Shown: positions 53,769 through 62,791 of the stretch, piece after piece
Layout of the letters: every line of letters starts with the position of its first letter
How positions within the stretch are numbered: position 1 is the first letter of the stretch
Source of the DNA: Streptomyces sp. P9-A2
GTDB taxonomy: Bacteria > Actinomycetota > Actinomycetes > Streptomycetales > Streptomycetaceae
DNA length: 64,000 bases
Reading direction: 5' to 3'
Assembly: GCF_036634175.1 (NCBI RefSeq)
Contig: NZ_JAZIFX010000001.1
Location: forward strand, 5,332,001 to 5,396,000
Translations under genes and position numbers: made by a program
Notes under the pieces: model-generated
Databases searched by the model: none
What the model saw: the letters and a program-made list of their open reading frames with translations, nothing else
Told to the model about the DNA's origin: nothing

Positions 53769-54626
53769 GTGCGTATCGATCTGCACACCCACTCCACCGC
53801 GTCCGACGGTACGGACTCCCCGGCCGGCCTGGTCCGCGCGGCCGCGGCCGCCGGTCTCGACGTCGTCGCGCTGACCGACCACGACACCACCCGCGGCCAC
53901 GCCGAGGCCCTCGCCGCGCTCCCCGACGGGCTCACGCTGGTGACCGGCGCCGAACTCTCCTGCCGCTACGACGGCACCGGCGTGCACATGCTGGCCTATC
54001 TCTTCGATCCCGAGGAACCGGCGTTGCTCGCCGAGCGCGAGCTGGTCCGGGACGACCGCGTGCCGCGAGCCCAGGGCATGATCGCCAAGCTGAACGGCCT
54101 GGGCGTGCCCGTCACCTGGGAGCAGGTCGCCCGGATCGCCGGCGACGGCTCGGTGGGCCGCCCGCACATCGCCACGGCACTCGTCGAGCTGGGCGTGGTG
54201 GAGACGGTGAACGACGCCTTCACCCGGGAGTGGCTGGCGGACGGCGGCCGGGCCCACATGGCGAAGCACGAGACCGACCCCTTCGAAGCGATCCGGCTGG
54301 TCAAGGGCGCGGGCGGGGTGGCGGTGTTCGCCCACCCGGCCGCGAGCAAGCGCGGCCGGACCGTACCGGAGTCCGCCATCGCGGAACTGGCCGAGGCCGG
54401 TCTCGACGGCATCGAGGTCGACCACATGGACCACGACCCCGACACCCGGGCGCGGCTGCGGGGCCTCGCGAAGGAACTGGGGCTGCTCGTGACCGGGTCC
54501 AGCGACTACCACGGCAGCCGGAAGAGCTGCGTGCCCGGCGAGTTCACCACTGACCCCGAGGTGTACGGCGAGATCACGCGCCGGGCGACCGGCGCGTTCC
54601 CCGTGCCGGGGGCCGGCGGCGCCTGA
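53769..54626 (+). CDS. PHP-domain phosphoesterase
   Basis: 285 residues from GTG 53769. Metal motifs: IDLHTHSTASDG (H6, H8), ALTDHDT, GAELSC, VFAHPAA and SSDYHGS. Relatives (YciV/RnaAM type) release phosphate from 3',5'-bisphosphates or short RNAs in the cytoplasm. A longer frame upstream runs through repeats and is not coding. Confidence 0.92.
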   Translation: MRIDLHTHSTASDGTDSPAGLVRAAAAAGLDVVALTDHDTTRGHAEALAALPDGLTLVTGAELSCRYDGTGVHMLAYLFDPEEPALLAERELVRDDRVPRAQGMIAKLNGLGVPVTWEQVARIAGDGSVGRPHIATALVELGVVETVNDAFTREWLADGGRAHMAKHETDPFEAIRLVKGAGGVAVFAHPAASKRGRTVPESAIAELAEAGLDGIEVDHMDHDPDTRARLRGLAKELGLLVTGSSDYHGSRKSCVPGEFTTDPEVYGEITRRATGAFPVPGAGGA

Positions 54627-54787
54627 GCCGCCCGTACCTCCCGGGCCCGCCCCGCGCCGGGGCGGCGCCCGTTTTCCCCCTGAGCTTCCTCGTCGAGCAC
54701 TCCTGAGCGCGCGCCTTCCCGAGTGCCGCCCGCTCGCTGCTCACCGCTCTCCCCTCACCCCACCCCTCGTTTCCCAGCAAGGCAGAC

Positions 54788-55393
54788 ATGTTCGACGTCG
54801 CCGTCTTCGGCTCCCTCTTCCTGACCCTCTTCGTCATCATGGATCCCCCCGGGATCACCCCGATCTTCCTGGCCCTGACCGCGGGCCGGCCCGCCCAGGT
54901 GCAGAAGCGGATGGCCTTCCAGGCCGTCTGCGTGGCCGGTGGGGTGATCGTCCTGTTCGGACTGATCGGGCAGCAGATCCTCGACTACCTGCATGTGTCC
55001 GTGCCCGCGCTGATGATCGCGGGCGGGCTGCTGCTCCTGCTGATCGCGCTCGACCTGCTCACCGGCAAGACCGACGAACCCCAGCAGACCAAGGACGTCA
55101 ACGTCGCTCTGGTCCCGCTCGGTATGCCGCTGCTGGCCGGGCCCGGCGCGATCGTGTCGGTCATCCTCGCGGTGCAGAAGGCCGGCAGCACCTCGGCCCA
55201 GGTGTCGGTGTGGGCGGCGATCCTCGCCATCCACGTGGTGCTGTGGCTGGTGATGCGGTACTCGCTGCTGATCATCCGGGTCATCAAGGACGGTGGGGTG
55301 GTCCTGGTGACGCGGCTCGCGGGCATGATGCTCTCCGCGATCGCCGTACAGCAGATCATCAACGGGGTCACGCAGGTGATCCGGGGCAGCTGA
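54788..55393 (+). CDS. MarC-family membrane protein
   Basis: 201 residues, six helices. MDPPGITPIFLALTAG, LHVSVPALMIAGGLLLLLIA and LVPLGMPLLAGPGAIVSVIL are MarC signatures. Function of the family is unknown despite its name. 161 bases after the PHP gene. Confidence 0.93.
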   Translation: MFDVAVFGSLFLTLFVIMDPPGITPIFLALTAGRPAQVQKRMAFQAVCVAGGVIVLFGLIGQQILDYLHVSVPALMIAGGLLLLLIALDLLTGKTDEPQQTKDVNVALVPLGMPLLAGPGAIVSVILAVQKAGSTSAQVSVWAAILAIHVVLWLVMRYSLLIIRVIKDGGVVLVTRLAGMMLSAIAVQQIINGVTQVIRGS

Positions 55394-55489
55394 CCGCGCC
55401 CGCGCCCGTACCGCGCCCGCGCCCGTACCGCGCCCGCGTTCGTACCGCGCCCGCGCCCGTGTCCGCACCGCCTCCCGTAGGACGCACGG

Positions 55490-55520
55490 AGCCCCCGTAC
55501 CCATCAGCGGTGCGGGGGCT
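55490..55520 (+). terminator. Terminator between MarC and the convergent small gene
   Basis: Stem agcccccg / gcgggggct extended by wobble pairs, with loop around catcagc. Serves both directions. Confidence 0.6.
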
Positions 55521-55554
55521 TCGGAACAGGCGGTACAGGACCCGGTGTCCTGCG

Positions 55555-55707
55555 TTACGAGGCCGGCGTGTCGGCCGGGCGGATCCACAGGCGCTGCCCG
55601 ATGGCGGCGGCCTGCTGCACAATGCTGTTAACAAGGGCGGCGTCCACGACGGTCGTGTCCACGGCGGTGCCGTCGACGTCGTCGAGTCGCATGATTTCGA
55701 AGCGCAA
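55555..55707 (-). CDS. Conserved 50-residue protein
   Basis: TTG start at 55707 with GGGAG upstream. Sequence MRFEIMRLDDVDGTAVDTTV then VNSIVQQAAAIGQRLWIRPA. Too short for usual gene callers, but codon bias is strong and a very similar small protein is known to me from other streptomycetes. No function. Tandem GTT AAC and similar bases are rare, the rest is GC3-rich. Confidence 0.7.
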   Translation of the reverse strand: MRFEIMRLDDVDGTAVDTTVVDAALVNSIVQQAAAIGQRLWIRPADTPAS

Positions 55708-55935
55708 GGGCTTCTCCCTTCGTCTGGACATCCTCCTGAAGGAGAACTACTGGGTGGACGGCTACGGGCCGGACCGGTCCGTGCTCCATCAGTGATGAAC
55801 GGCGCGCCTGCCGCAATCATTCCCTACGCTAAGGAAATTCTTCGATCGGCTAATTACTGACGGGTTGTTGACGGGCAAATGTTCCGGAGGAGACCGACCG
55901 GGACCGGTTGTGTTCGCACAGTGACCGCCGGGACA

Positions 55936-56838
55936 ATGGAGACGATGAACGACGACCTGGCGGACCTGAACTCCCGTATCGACCGCACGAACGAGCTGCT
56001 CCAGCGCATGCTCGCCGAGGTGGCGAAGACGCCCTCCACGCACGCGATCTTCGTCGACGCGGGCTATCTGTACGCGGCGGCGGGGCGGCTGGTGGCCGGG
56101 ACGGAGGACCGCCGGGCCTTCGACCTCGACGCCGAGGGACTCATCGACGCGCTCATCGACCGGGCCCGCACCATCTTCGCGGACAGCAGGCTGTTGCGCG
56201 TCTACTGGTACGACGGCGCCAGACGCCGCATCCACACCGCCGAGCAGCAGACCGTCGCGGAGCTCCCCGACGTCAAGGTCCGCCTCGGCAACCTCAACGC
56301 CAACAACCAGCAGAAGGGCGTCGACTCCCTGATCCGCTCCGACCTGGAGTCACTGGCCCGGCACCGTGCCATCAGCGACGCGGCTCTGCTGGGCGGCGAC
56401 GAGGACCTGGTCTCGGCGGTCGAGGCCGCCCAGGGGTACGGCGCCCGCGTCCACCTCTGGGGCATCGAGGCGCCCGAGGGCCGCAATCAGGCCGAGCCCC
56501 TGCTCTGGGAGGTCGACAGCCAGCGCACCTTCGACCTCGACTTCTTCAAGCCGTACGTCTCCCGGCGCACGGCCCCCGGGTACGAACCGACGACAGGGCG
56601 GCCCGCCCGCGAGGACGTCCGCTTCGTCGGTGCCCGGATCGCCGCGAAGTGGCTCTCCGAACGCGGGCGGGACTCGCTGGTGGAACTGCTGCCCGGCCAT
56701 CCCTACCTGCCCGGCTCGGTCGACCAGGACCTGCTGGTGGAGGCCGAGGGCCTCCTGCAGTACTCCCTGCGCGGCCAGGCCGACCTGCGACGCGCCCTGC
56801 GCGACGGCTTCTGGGACCACCTCCAGGCGCAGTACTAG
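55936..56838 (+). CDS. NYN-domain (PIN-like) putative RNase
   Basis: 300 residues. Short coiled coil (DDLADLNSRIDRTNELLQRM), then the NYN domain: HAIFVDAGYLYAAAGR (first catalytic Asp), LRVYWYDGARRR, KGVDSLIRSDLESLARHRAI and ALLGGDEDLVSAVEAAQGYG. Acidic residues for a metal-dependent nuclease are present. ATG 55936 chosen; ATG 55945 possible. Confidence 0.9.
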   Translation: METMNDDLADLNSRIDRTNELLQRMLAEVAKTPSTHAIFVDAGYLYAAAGRLVAGTEDRRAFDLDAEGLIDALIDRARTIFADSRLLRVYWYDGARRRIHTAEQQTVAELPDVKVRLGNLNANNQQKGVDSLIRSDLESLARHRAISDAALLGGDEDLVSAVEAAQGYGARVHLWGIEAPEGRNQAEPLLWEVDSQRTFDLDFFKPYVSRRTAPGYEPTTGRPAREDVRFVGARIAAKWLSERGRDSLVELLPGHPYLPGSVDQDLLVEAEGLLQYSLRGQADLRRALRDGFWDHLQAQY

Positions 56839-56858
56839 GCGCAGTGCTAGGCGCAGTG

Positions 56859-57857
56859 CTAGGCGAGAGGGCCGGCGCCGGTGGTGGAGGTGGTGGCTGT
56901 TCCGGTGACGGTGGGGGTGCCGTTGTGGTGCCCCTGGAGGCCGTCCCAGAAGGTGGTGAGGGCATGCGCGGTGGCCTCGGGCCGTTCGGCGGCGGGGGAG
57001 TGCCCGGCGCCCACGACGACCGTGCGGTGCGCGTTCAGGCGTACGGCCATGGCGTCGAGGTCCGGCACCGGCCAGGTGTCGTCATGCGCACCCGACAGCA
57101 CATGGAACGGCATTGGTACGGCGGCGAGTTCGGCGACCAGGTCCGGCTCTGCGCACAACTGTCGCCCAGTGGCAAGTAGTTGAGCGGGGCTGGTGCCCAA
57201 CCAGCGTCGGCGCAGATGCTCCTGGCCGCCGAGCCCGCGCGCGGGTCCGCCGACCTCCTCCGGCGGGCCCAGGGCCAGGATCGCCTCCCAGCACTGCGCC
57301 GCCGTCATCCGGGAGAGCGCGTCCCGCAGCAACTTCACGCGCTGCTCCTGGGAGACGGAGATCCGGGCCGGGCCGGACGAGATCAGGGTGAGCGAACGGA
57401 AGGGGGAGTGGTCCTCGAGTACCGCCGCACGGGCGATCTGGCCACCCAGCGAGTGTCCGACCAGATGCAGCGGTACGTCCGTGCCGAGCGCCTCCGCCTG
57501 CGCGAGCACGTCCCGCGCCAACTGCGCCCGCGCGTAAACGGACTCGTCGTCCACGGGCCCGTCGGACTCGTACTGCCCCCGCCCGTCCACGGCGACGCTG
57601 CGGTACCCGCGAGCGGTGAGCGGCCCGTGCACCAGCGTGAAGTCCTCCTTGCTCCCCGTGAACCCGGGCAGCGACAACACGACCCCCTTCGGCTCGCCCC
57701 CGCCGGCCGGCGGCACGTCGACGACGGCGAACTCCCCACGGGAGGTGCGGAGCCGGTACGCCCGAGCGCCGGGCGGCGTCGCGGAGAGGAGAGAGGGCGA
57801 GGACGGGGGAGAGGGGGAAGGAGCAGGAGGGGAAGCGGGGGCGGCGTGGCTGGTCAC
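56859..57857 (-). CDS. Alpha/beta hydrolase
   Basis: 332 residues. Oxyanion region LSLPGFTGSKEDFTLVHGPL, nucleophile elbow GHSLGG, acid in LSGAHDDTWPVPD and His in VVGAGHSPAAERPEA. The first 35 residues are a Ser/Pro-rich low-complexity leader. GTG 57857. Esterase-like; substrate unknown. Convergent with the NYN gene. Confidence 0.9.
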   Translation of the reverse strand: MTSHAAPASPPAPSPSPPSSPSLLSATPPGARAYRLRTSRGEFAVVDVPPAGGGEPKGVVLSLPGFTGSKEDFTLVHGPLTARGYRSVAVDGRGQYESDGPVDDESVYARAQLARDVLAQAEALGTDVPLHLVGHSLGGQIARAAVLEDHSPFRSLTLISSGPARISVSQEQRVKLLRDALSRMTAAQCWEAILALGPPEEVGGPARGLGGQEHLRRRWLGTSPAQLLATGRQLCAEPDLVAELAAVPMPFHVLSGAHDDTWPVPDLDAMAVRLNAHRTVVVGAGHSPAAERPEATAHALTTFWDGLQGHHNGTPTVTGTATTSTTGAGPLA

Positions 57858-57921
57858 GGGGCGAGACTAGCGGGCGCCGGGCCACGGACGGGGCGCCGGG
57901 TGACACCTGCCGGGGGACGCC

Positions 57922-57957
57922 GACGGCCCGGCCCCACCGATGGGGGACCGGGCCGTC
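57922..57957 (-). terminator. Terminator of the helicase gene
   Basis: Stem gacggcccggcccc against ggggaccgggccgtc with one bulged A, 20 bases past the stop. Confidence 0.7.
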
Positions 57958-57978
57958 GAACGGCGCCTCTGGCGCGGG

Positions 57979-60561
57979 TCAGGCCTCCGTGGAATCCGCG
58001 GAAACCGTCGCCGCGGCCTTGCGGGGACGGCGGACCCGAGGCTTGACCTCGGACGTCTCCGGCTCGGCCTCGGACGTGGTCTGTGCCGGGATGCCGGCCG
58101 TGTCCGCGGTGGCCTTGCGGACGCGGCGGCGGGGCTTGGCCTCGGTGGCCTCGACGACCTCGACGACCTCGGTGGCCCCGGCAGCCTCGGCGGCCTTGGC
58201 GGCCGCCGTCTTCCTGGTGCGCTTGGGCTTCGCCTCGGCCGTGGCGTCCACCGTGGCCTCCGGCTCCTGCACGGCGGTGGCCGCCTTACGGGTGCGGCGC
58301 GGCTTGGCCTCGATGGCCTCGACCGTGTCCACGGCCGTCTCCGCCTTGGCGGTGGCCTTGCGGGTGCGGCGCGGCTTGGTCGCCACGGTCTCCGCCGGCT
58401 CGGCCTCGGAAGCGGCCTGTGCCGGGATGCCTACGGCGGTCGCGGTGGCCTTGCGGGTGCGGCGACGGGGCGTGGTCTCCGCACCTTCGGCGGTGTCGAG
58501 CACGGCCTCGGCCGGGGCAGTCCCGGGAGCCTCGGCCACGCTCTTGCGGGTGCGGCGCGGCTTGGCCGGAGCCGGCTCCGGTACGGATTCGGCGGTCACC
58601 TCGACGGTGTCCACCACCGCTTCGGCGGCCGAAGGCGCGGTCGCGGCCGCGGACTTGCGGGTCCGGCGGCGACGCGGCTCGGCGGGTGCCTCGGGCTCCC
58701 CGGTCGCCGGGGCCGTCCCGGTCACGGTGGTGCTCTCGGCCGACGGGGCGACGGCGACCGCCACCGCCGCGTCGGCCTCGACCGGCGAACCGGCCGGTGC
58801 CGCGGTGTCGACGACTGCCGTCTCCGTGGACCTGCGGGAACGGCGGCGGCGCGGCCTCGACGGGGTCTCGGAGGTCTCCGGGTGCTCCAGAGCCTGCCCG
58901 GACACGCCCTCCGCCGTCGCGACGGAGGACTCGACAGCGGTCTCTGCGGACTCGACAGGCCCGGTGGAATCGATCGCGCTCACCGGAGCGGTCGTGGCCT
59001 CGGCCTGGGCTCCGCCGCGCATACGACGACGGCGACGCGGGGTGCGGGGAGCCGTACCGGCCTCCGCCTCACCGGTGTCCTCGACGGCCGGGGCCGCCGA
59101 CTGCTGCGCCGGGTCGCTCAGCGGCGTACCACCACGCGTACGGCGACGGCGGCGCGGCGTACGGGCCGAACGCTCGTGGTCGACGGAACGGGAATCGGCC
59201 CGCTCGCCCCGGTCGGCCCGCTCGCCCCGGTCGGTCCGCTCACTGCGGCCACCCCGTCCGCGCGGGCCACCGCGGCCGCCCGGCTCGCCCAGGTCCTCCA
59301 TCTCCTCCGCGTCGAGTCCGGCGCGGGTGCGCTCCGAGCGCGGCAGAACGCCCTTCGTACCCTCGGGGATGCCGAGGTCGGAGAACAGGTGCGGAGAGGT
59401 GGAGTACGTCTCCGGCGGGTTGCCGAAGCCCAGATCCAGTGCCTTGTTGATCAGCTGCCAGCGCGGGATGTCGTCCCAGTCGACCAGCGTGATCGCCGTA
59501 CCCTTCGCCCCCGCGCGGCCGGTACGGCCGATGCGGTGCAGATACGTCTTCTCGTCCTCGGGGGACTGGTAGTTGATGACGTGCGTGACACCTTCGACGT
59601 CGATGCCGCGGGCGGCGACGTCGGTGCAGACGAGCACGTCCACCTTGCCGTTGCGGAAGGCGCGCAGCGCCTGCTCGCGGGCGCCCTGGCCGAGGTCGCC
59701 GTGGACCGCTCCGGAGGCGAAGCCACGCTGCTTGAGCTGGTCGGCGAGGTCGGCGGCGGTGCGCTTGGTGCGGCAGAAGACCATGACCAGGCCCCGGCCG
59801 TCCGCCTGGAGTATCCGCGAGACCAACTCGGGCTTGTCCATGTTGTGCGCGCGGTAGATGAACTGCGTGGTGTTCGCGACGGTCGCGCCCGCGTCGTCCG
59901 GCGAGGTGGCGCTGATGTGCGTGGGCTGCGACATGTAACGGCGGGCCAGTCCGATGACCGCGCCCGGCATCGTCGCCGAGAACAGCATGGTCTGGCGGCG
60001 GGCCGGAAGCAGGTTGATGATCTTCTCGACGTCGGGCAGGAAGCCCAGGTCGAGCATCTCGTCGGCCTCGTCGAGAACGAGGGCCTTGACGTCCTTCAGG
60101 TTCAGCTTCTTCTGCCCGGCCAGGTCGAGCAGCCGGCCCGGGGTGCCGACGATCACGTCGACGCCCTTCTTCAGGGCCTCGACCTGCGGCTCGTAGGCCC
60201 GGCCTCCGTAGATCGCGGTGACGCGGACATTGCGCACCTTGCCGGCGGTCAGCAGGTCGTTGGTGACCTGCGTGCACAGCTCGCGGGTGGGCACGACGAC
60301 GAGCGCCTGCGGCGTGTCGGTGAGGTCCTCGGGCTTCGCGCGGCCCGCCTCCACGTCCGCGGGGACGGTCACACGCTCGATGAGCGGAAGACCGAAGCCC
60401 AGCGTCTTGCCGGTACCGGTCTTGGCCTGGCCGATGACGTCCGTGCCCGTCAGGGCCACGGGGAGCGTCATCTCCTGGATGGGGAAGGGGGTGATGATGC
60501 CGACGGCTTCAAGGGCTTCGGCGGTCTCGGGAAGAATCCCGAGCTCTCGGAACGTAGTCAG
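57979..60561 (-). CDS. DEAD-box RNA helicase with long Arg/Lys-repeat tail
   Basis: 860 residues if started at CTG 60561, which has GAAGAGG seven bases upstream. The first ATG (60471) would remove the Q motif (TPFPIQ), which is needed for ATP binding. Motifs: AKTGTGKT (46-53), PTREL, GTPGR, DEAD (164-167), SAT, ARGID, HRIGRTGR. From about residue 425 to the end the tail has about 11 copies of a KPRRTRK-type motif within Ala/Thr/Glu-rich linkers, likely RNA binding. Expected role: RNA unwinding in ribosome assembly or cold adaptation. Confidence 0.92.
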   Translation of the reverse strand: MTTFRELGILPETAEALEAVGIITPFPIQEMTLPVALTGTDVIGQAKTGTGKTLGFGLPLIERVTVPADVEAGRAKPEDLTDTPQALVVVPTRELCTQVTNDLLTAGKVRNVRVTAIYGGRAYEPQVEALKKGVDVIVGTPGRLLDLAGQKKLNLKDVKALVLDEADEMLDLGFLPDVEKIINLLPARRQTMLFSATMPGAVIGLARRYMSQPTHISATSPDDAGATVANTTQFIYRAHNMDKPELVSRILQADGRGLVMVFCRTKRTAADLADQLKQRGFASGAVHGDLGQGAREQALRAFRNGKVDVLVCTDVAARGIDVEGVTHVINYQSPEDEKTYLHRIGRTGRAGAKGTAITLVDWDDIPRWQLINKALDLGFGNPPETYSTSPHLFSDLGIPEGTKGVLPRSERTRAGLDAEEMEDLGEPGGRGGPRGRGGRSERTDRGERADRGERADSRSVDHERSARTPRRRRRTRGGTPLSDPAQQSAAPAVEDTGEAEAGTAPRTPRRRRRMRGGAQAEATTAPVSAIDSTGPVESAETAVESSVATAEGVSGQALEHPETSETPSRPRRRRSRRSTETAVVDTAAPAGSPVEADAAVAVAVAPSAESTTVTGTAPATGEPEAPAEPRRRRTRKSAAATAPSAAEAVVDTVEVTAESVPEPAPAKPRRTRKSVAEAPGTAPAEAVLDTAEGAETTPRRRTRKATATAVGIPAQAASEAEPAETVATKPRRTRKATAKAETAVDTVEAIEAKPRRTRKAATAVQEPEATVDATAEAKPKRTRKTAAAKAAEAAGATEVVEVVEATEAKPRRRVRKATADTAGIPAQTTSEAEPETSEVKPRVRRPRKAAATVSADSTEA

Positions 60562-60946
60562 GGTGCTGCCTCTTCTGTGTACGCGGTGCGAGGCGAACGC
60601 GGGGGTCGTCTATGGACCGTGCCGGGGACGTCGGCTGCCTTACGGGAATGCCGTAGGGCACGGGACCACTGCCAACGCTCTAGCGCTCGTACCGCTGAGG
60701 GTCCCTCCGATCGTCGTACGCGATGTGCCGTACGGTCAGGGAGAGCGGTCGGGGCGGAGCCGATCGGGCCTCCGACCGGGCATCCTCATACATGCGCCCT
60801 GTCGACTACGTCAGAGTATTCGGCGGGCGCATTACCACCATACCCCGGATTCGCGCACACGCCATGGCCGATTTGGCCACGTAGTCGTCGTCACACGTGT
60901 TGACCAGTACCTTACGGCGCGCGACGAGCGGGCTATTGTGCGGATT
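60562..60946. promoter_or_regulatory. Divergent regulatory region; leaderless promoter of the ferritin-like gene
   Basis: 385 bases between helicase and ferritin-like gene. TATTGT at 60934-60939 lies seven bases before ATG 60947, the spacing of leaderless actinobacterial promoters. The helicase side is a long GC-rich leader without recognised elements. Confidence 0.5.
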
Positions 60947-61702
60947 ATGACGAGCTCTGACAAGCCTGACCACGCCGCGGGCACAGCCGACACTCCCGCC
61001 GCGCCGACCGGCGTCGCCGCCATGGACTGGGCGGCCGCCGCCGCCGCCCCGCAGTACCGCGCCGCCGTCGTGGACCTGCTCGGCGCGCTCGCGTACGGGG
61101 AACTGGCGGCGTTCGAGCGGCTCGCGGACGACGCCAAGCTGGCCCCCACGCTGGAGGACAAGGCGGAGCTGGCGAAGATGGCGTCGGCCGAGTTCCACCA
61201 CTTCGAGCGGCTGCGCGACCGCCTGGCCGGCATCGGCGAGGAGCCGACCGTCGCGATGGAGCCGTTCGTCGCCGCATACGAGGGCTTCCACAAGCAGACG
61301 GCGCCCTCCGACTGGCTCGAAGGACTCGTCAAGGCCTACGTCGGCGACTCGATCGCCAGTGACTTCTACCGGGAGGTCGCGGTCCGGCTGGACTCCGACA
61401 CCCGCGCGCTGGTGCTGGCCGTGCTCGACGACACCGGGCACGGCGGGTTCGCCGTGGAGAAGGTGCGCGCGGCGATCGATGCGGACCCGCGGGTGGGCGG
61501 GCGGCTCGCCCTGTGGGCGCGTCGGCTGATGGGTGAGGCGCTGTCCCAGTCGCAGCGGGTGGTGGCCGACCGGGACGCGCTGTCGACGATGCTCGTCGGC
61601 GGAGTCGCGGACGGCTTCGACCTCGCCGAGGTCGGCCGGATGTTCTCCCGGATCACCGAGGCCCACACCAAGCGGATGGCGGCCCTGGGCCTGGCGGCCT
61701 GA
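60947..61702 (+). CDS. Ferritin-like-fold protein (MiaE-like family)
   Basis: 251 residues. Helical bundle with metal-ligand-like Glu and His: LGALAYGELAAFERLADDAK, AKMASAEFHHFERLRDRLAG and LVKAYVGDSIASDFYREVAV. Matches the ferritin-like protein widely encoded beside this helicase in streptomycetes. Possibly an oxygen-dependent di-iron enzyme. No ribosome site; probably leaderless. Confidence 0.85.
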   Translation: MTSSDKPDHAAGTADTPAAPTGVAAMDWAAAAAAPQYRAAVVDLLGALAYGELAAFERLADDAKLAPTLEDKAELAKMASAEFHHFERLRDRLAGIGEEPTVAMEPFVAAYEGFHKQTAPSDWLEGLVKAYVGDSIASDFYREVAVRLDSDTRALVLAVLDDTGHGGFAVEKVRAAIDADPRVGGRLALWARRLMGEALSQSQRVVADRDALSTMLVGGVADGFDLAEVGRMFSRITEAHTKRMAALGLAA

Positions 61703-61769
61703 GAGCCGCCCGGCTCCTCCCCGCCCCGCTTCCTCGGACGTCGGTGCCGATGGCCGGTCGGGCGGCCGG

Positions 61770-62039
61770 TCAGGCGGTGGCCGACCGGCCGCGGATTCTG
61801 CCCGCGGGGCGCAGCAGCAGGGACAGTGACGCCACGGAGAGGGTCGTCGCGCCGAACAGGGTCGCCGGCAGGTTGCCCGAGTCCATTGCGCCGTGCGTGA
61901 GGAAGGCGCCCAACAGTGCCCCGGCGACACCGGTCGACAGGACCAGGGTGCGGGCGGGGAGACGGTGCGGCAGGCGGCGCGTGGCCGTCCACGCCAGAGC
62001 CAGGCCGAGGATCACTGAACTGAGCGTTTCCAAGAGCAT
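61770..62039 (-). CDS. Small membrane protein
   Basis: 89 residues from ATG 62039 (GGAGGG upstream). Three hydrophobic segments (TLSSVILGLALAW, VLSTGVAGALLGAFL, TTLSVASLSLLL) and a basic tail. No family recognised with certainty; size and helices recall transglycosylase-associated-type small membrane proteins. Confidence 0.7.
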   Translation of the reverse strand: MLLETLSSVILGLALAWTATRRLPHRLPARTLVLSTGVAGALLGAFLTHGAMDSGNLPATLFGATTLSVASLSLLLRPAGRIRGRSATA

Positions 62040-62389
62040 GTCGGGGTCCCTCCCACATGGCCGGCCTGCTCGCATCGGTCATAGCCCGTCCTACCCCTGA
62101 CCTGCGGAATCCAATCCTCTCCCGGAGGGGTCCCGTGTCCCGGTCCTGCGGGCGGAGACGGTGGTGCGCGGTGGCGGAACGGCCGGGGGCGCGAAGGGGA
62201 CGGCAGGGGAGGGAAGTCGAACGGAGCAGACGCGGAGAATCACGCGGAGGCACCGGCCGGGAGAGAGTCGGAGAGGGGAAGCCGGAGAGGGGAGCCGGAG
62301 CGACGGAGCGGCACGGGGCGGGGACGCGGAAGGGCCCGGCGGTTCGAGGTGCCGAACCGCCGGGCCCTTCCGTGTCTGCCGGTCGTTGC
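62040..62389. other. Noncoding region with terminator
   Basis: About 350 bases, purine-rich on the plus strand (many gga, gag runs at 62150-62330). Holds the DUF3107 terminator; no gene supported. Confidence 0.5.
62329..62370 (-). terminator. Strong terminator of the DUF3107 gene
   Basis: Perfect 18-base stem (gaagggcccggcggttcg) with loop aggtgc, 20 bases past the stop. Confidence 0.8.
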
Positions 62390-62617
62390 CTACAGCGCGC
62401 CGAAGCCCACCTTGCGCGGGGCCGGCTCGCCGATCTCGATGTACGCGAGACGGTCGGCCGGGACCAGGATCTTGCGACCGTGCTCGTCCACGAGGCTCAG
62501 CAGCTGAGCCTTCCCGGCCAGCGCCTCGGCCACCGCGCGCTCGACCTCCTCGGCGCTCTGACCGCTCTCCAGAACGATCTCGCGGGGCGCGTGCTGCACG
62601 CCGATCTTGACCTCCAC
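62390..62617 (-). CDS. DUF3107 protein
   Basis: 75 residues from GTG 62617 (GAGGGA upstream). VEVKIGVQHAPREIVLESGQ and DEHGRKILVPADRLAYIEIG are typical of this small actinobacterial family. Function unknown; usually next to a TetR gene as here. Confidence 0.93.
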   Translation of the reverse strand: MEVKIGVQHAPREIVLESGQSAEEVERAVAEALAGKAQLLSLVDEHGRKILVPADRLAYIEIGEPAPRKVGFGAL

Positions 62618-62791
62618 GGCTATGTCCCTCCGACGGTCAGTGAAGTGCGCGGCCTTCCGCGCCGTACCCAGCACACATTAGCCCGGTGCGGGGACCCGCA
62701 CGCTCAGCACCCGCAACGCCAGGAGCGAACAGCCGGCGGGAACACACGGCAGTCCCCGCCGGCTCGCACGCGCTGCCCGGCGCTGTCAGAA

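Noticed and set aside
52112..54512. Very long minus-strand frames opposite the SUFU, zinc-ribbon and PHP genes
   Set aside because: Low-complexity composition and reversed codon bias; the plus-strand genes carry clear motifs.
57940..60903. 987-codon plus-strand frame opposite the helicase
   Set aside because: Shadow of the repeat-rich helicase tail; Gly/Leu/Arg composition without domains.
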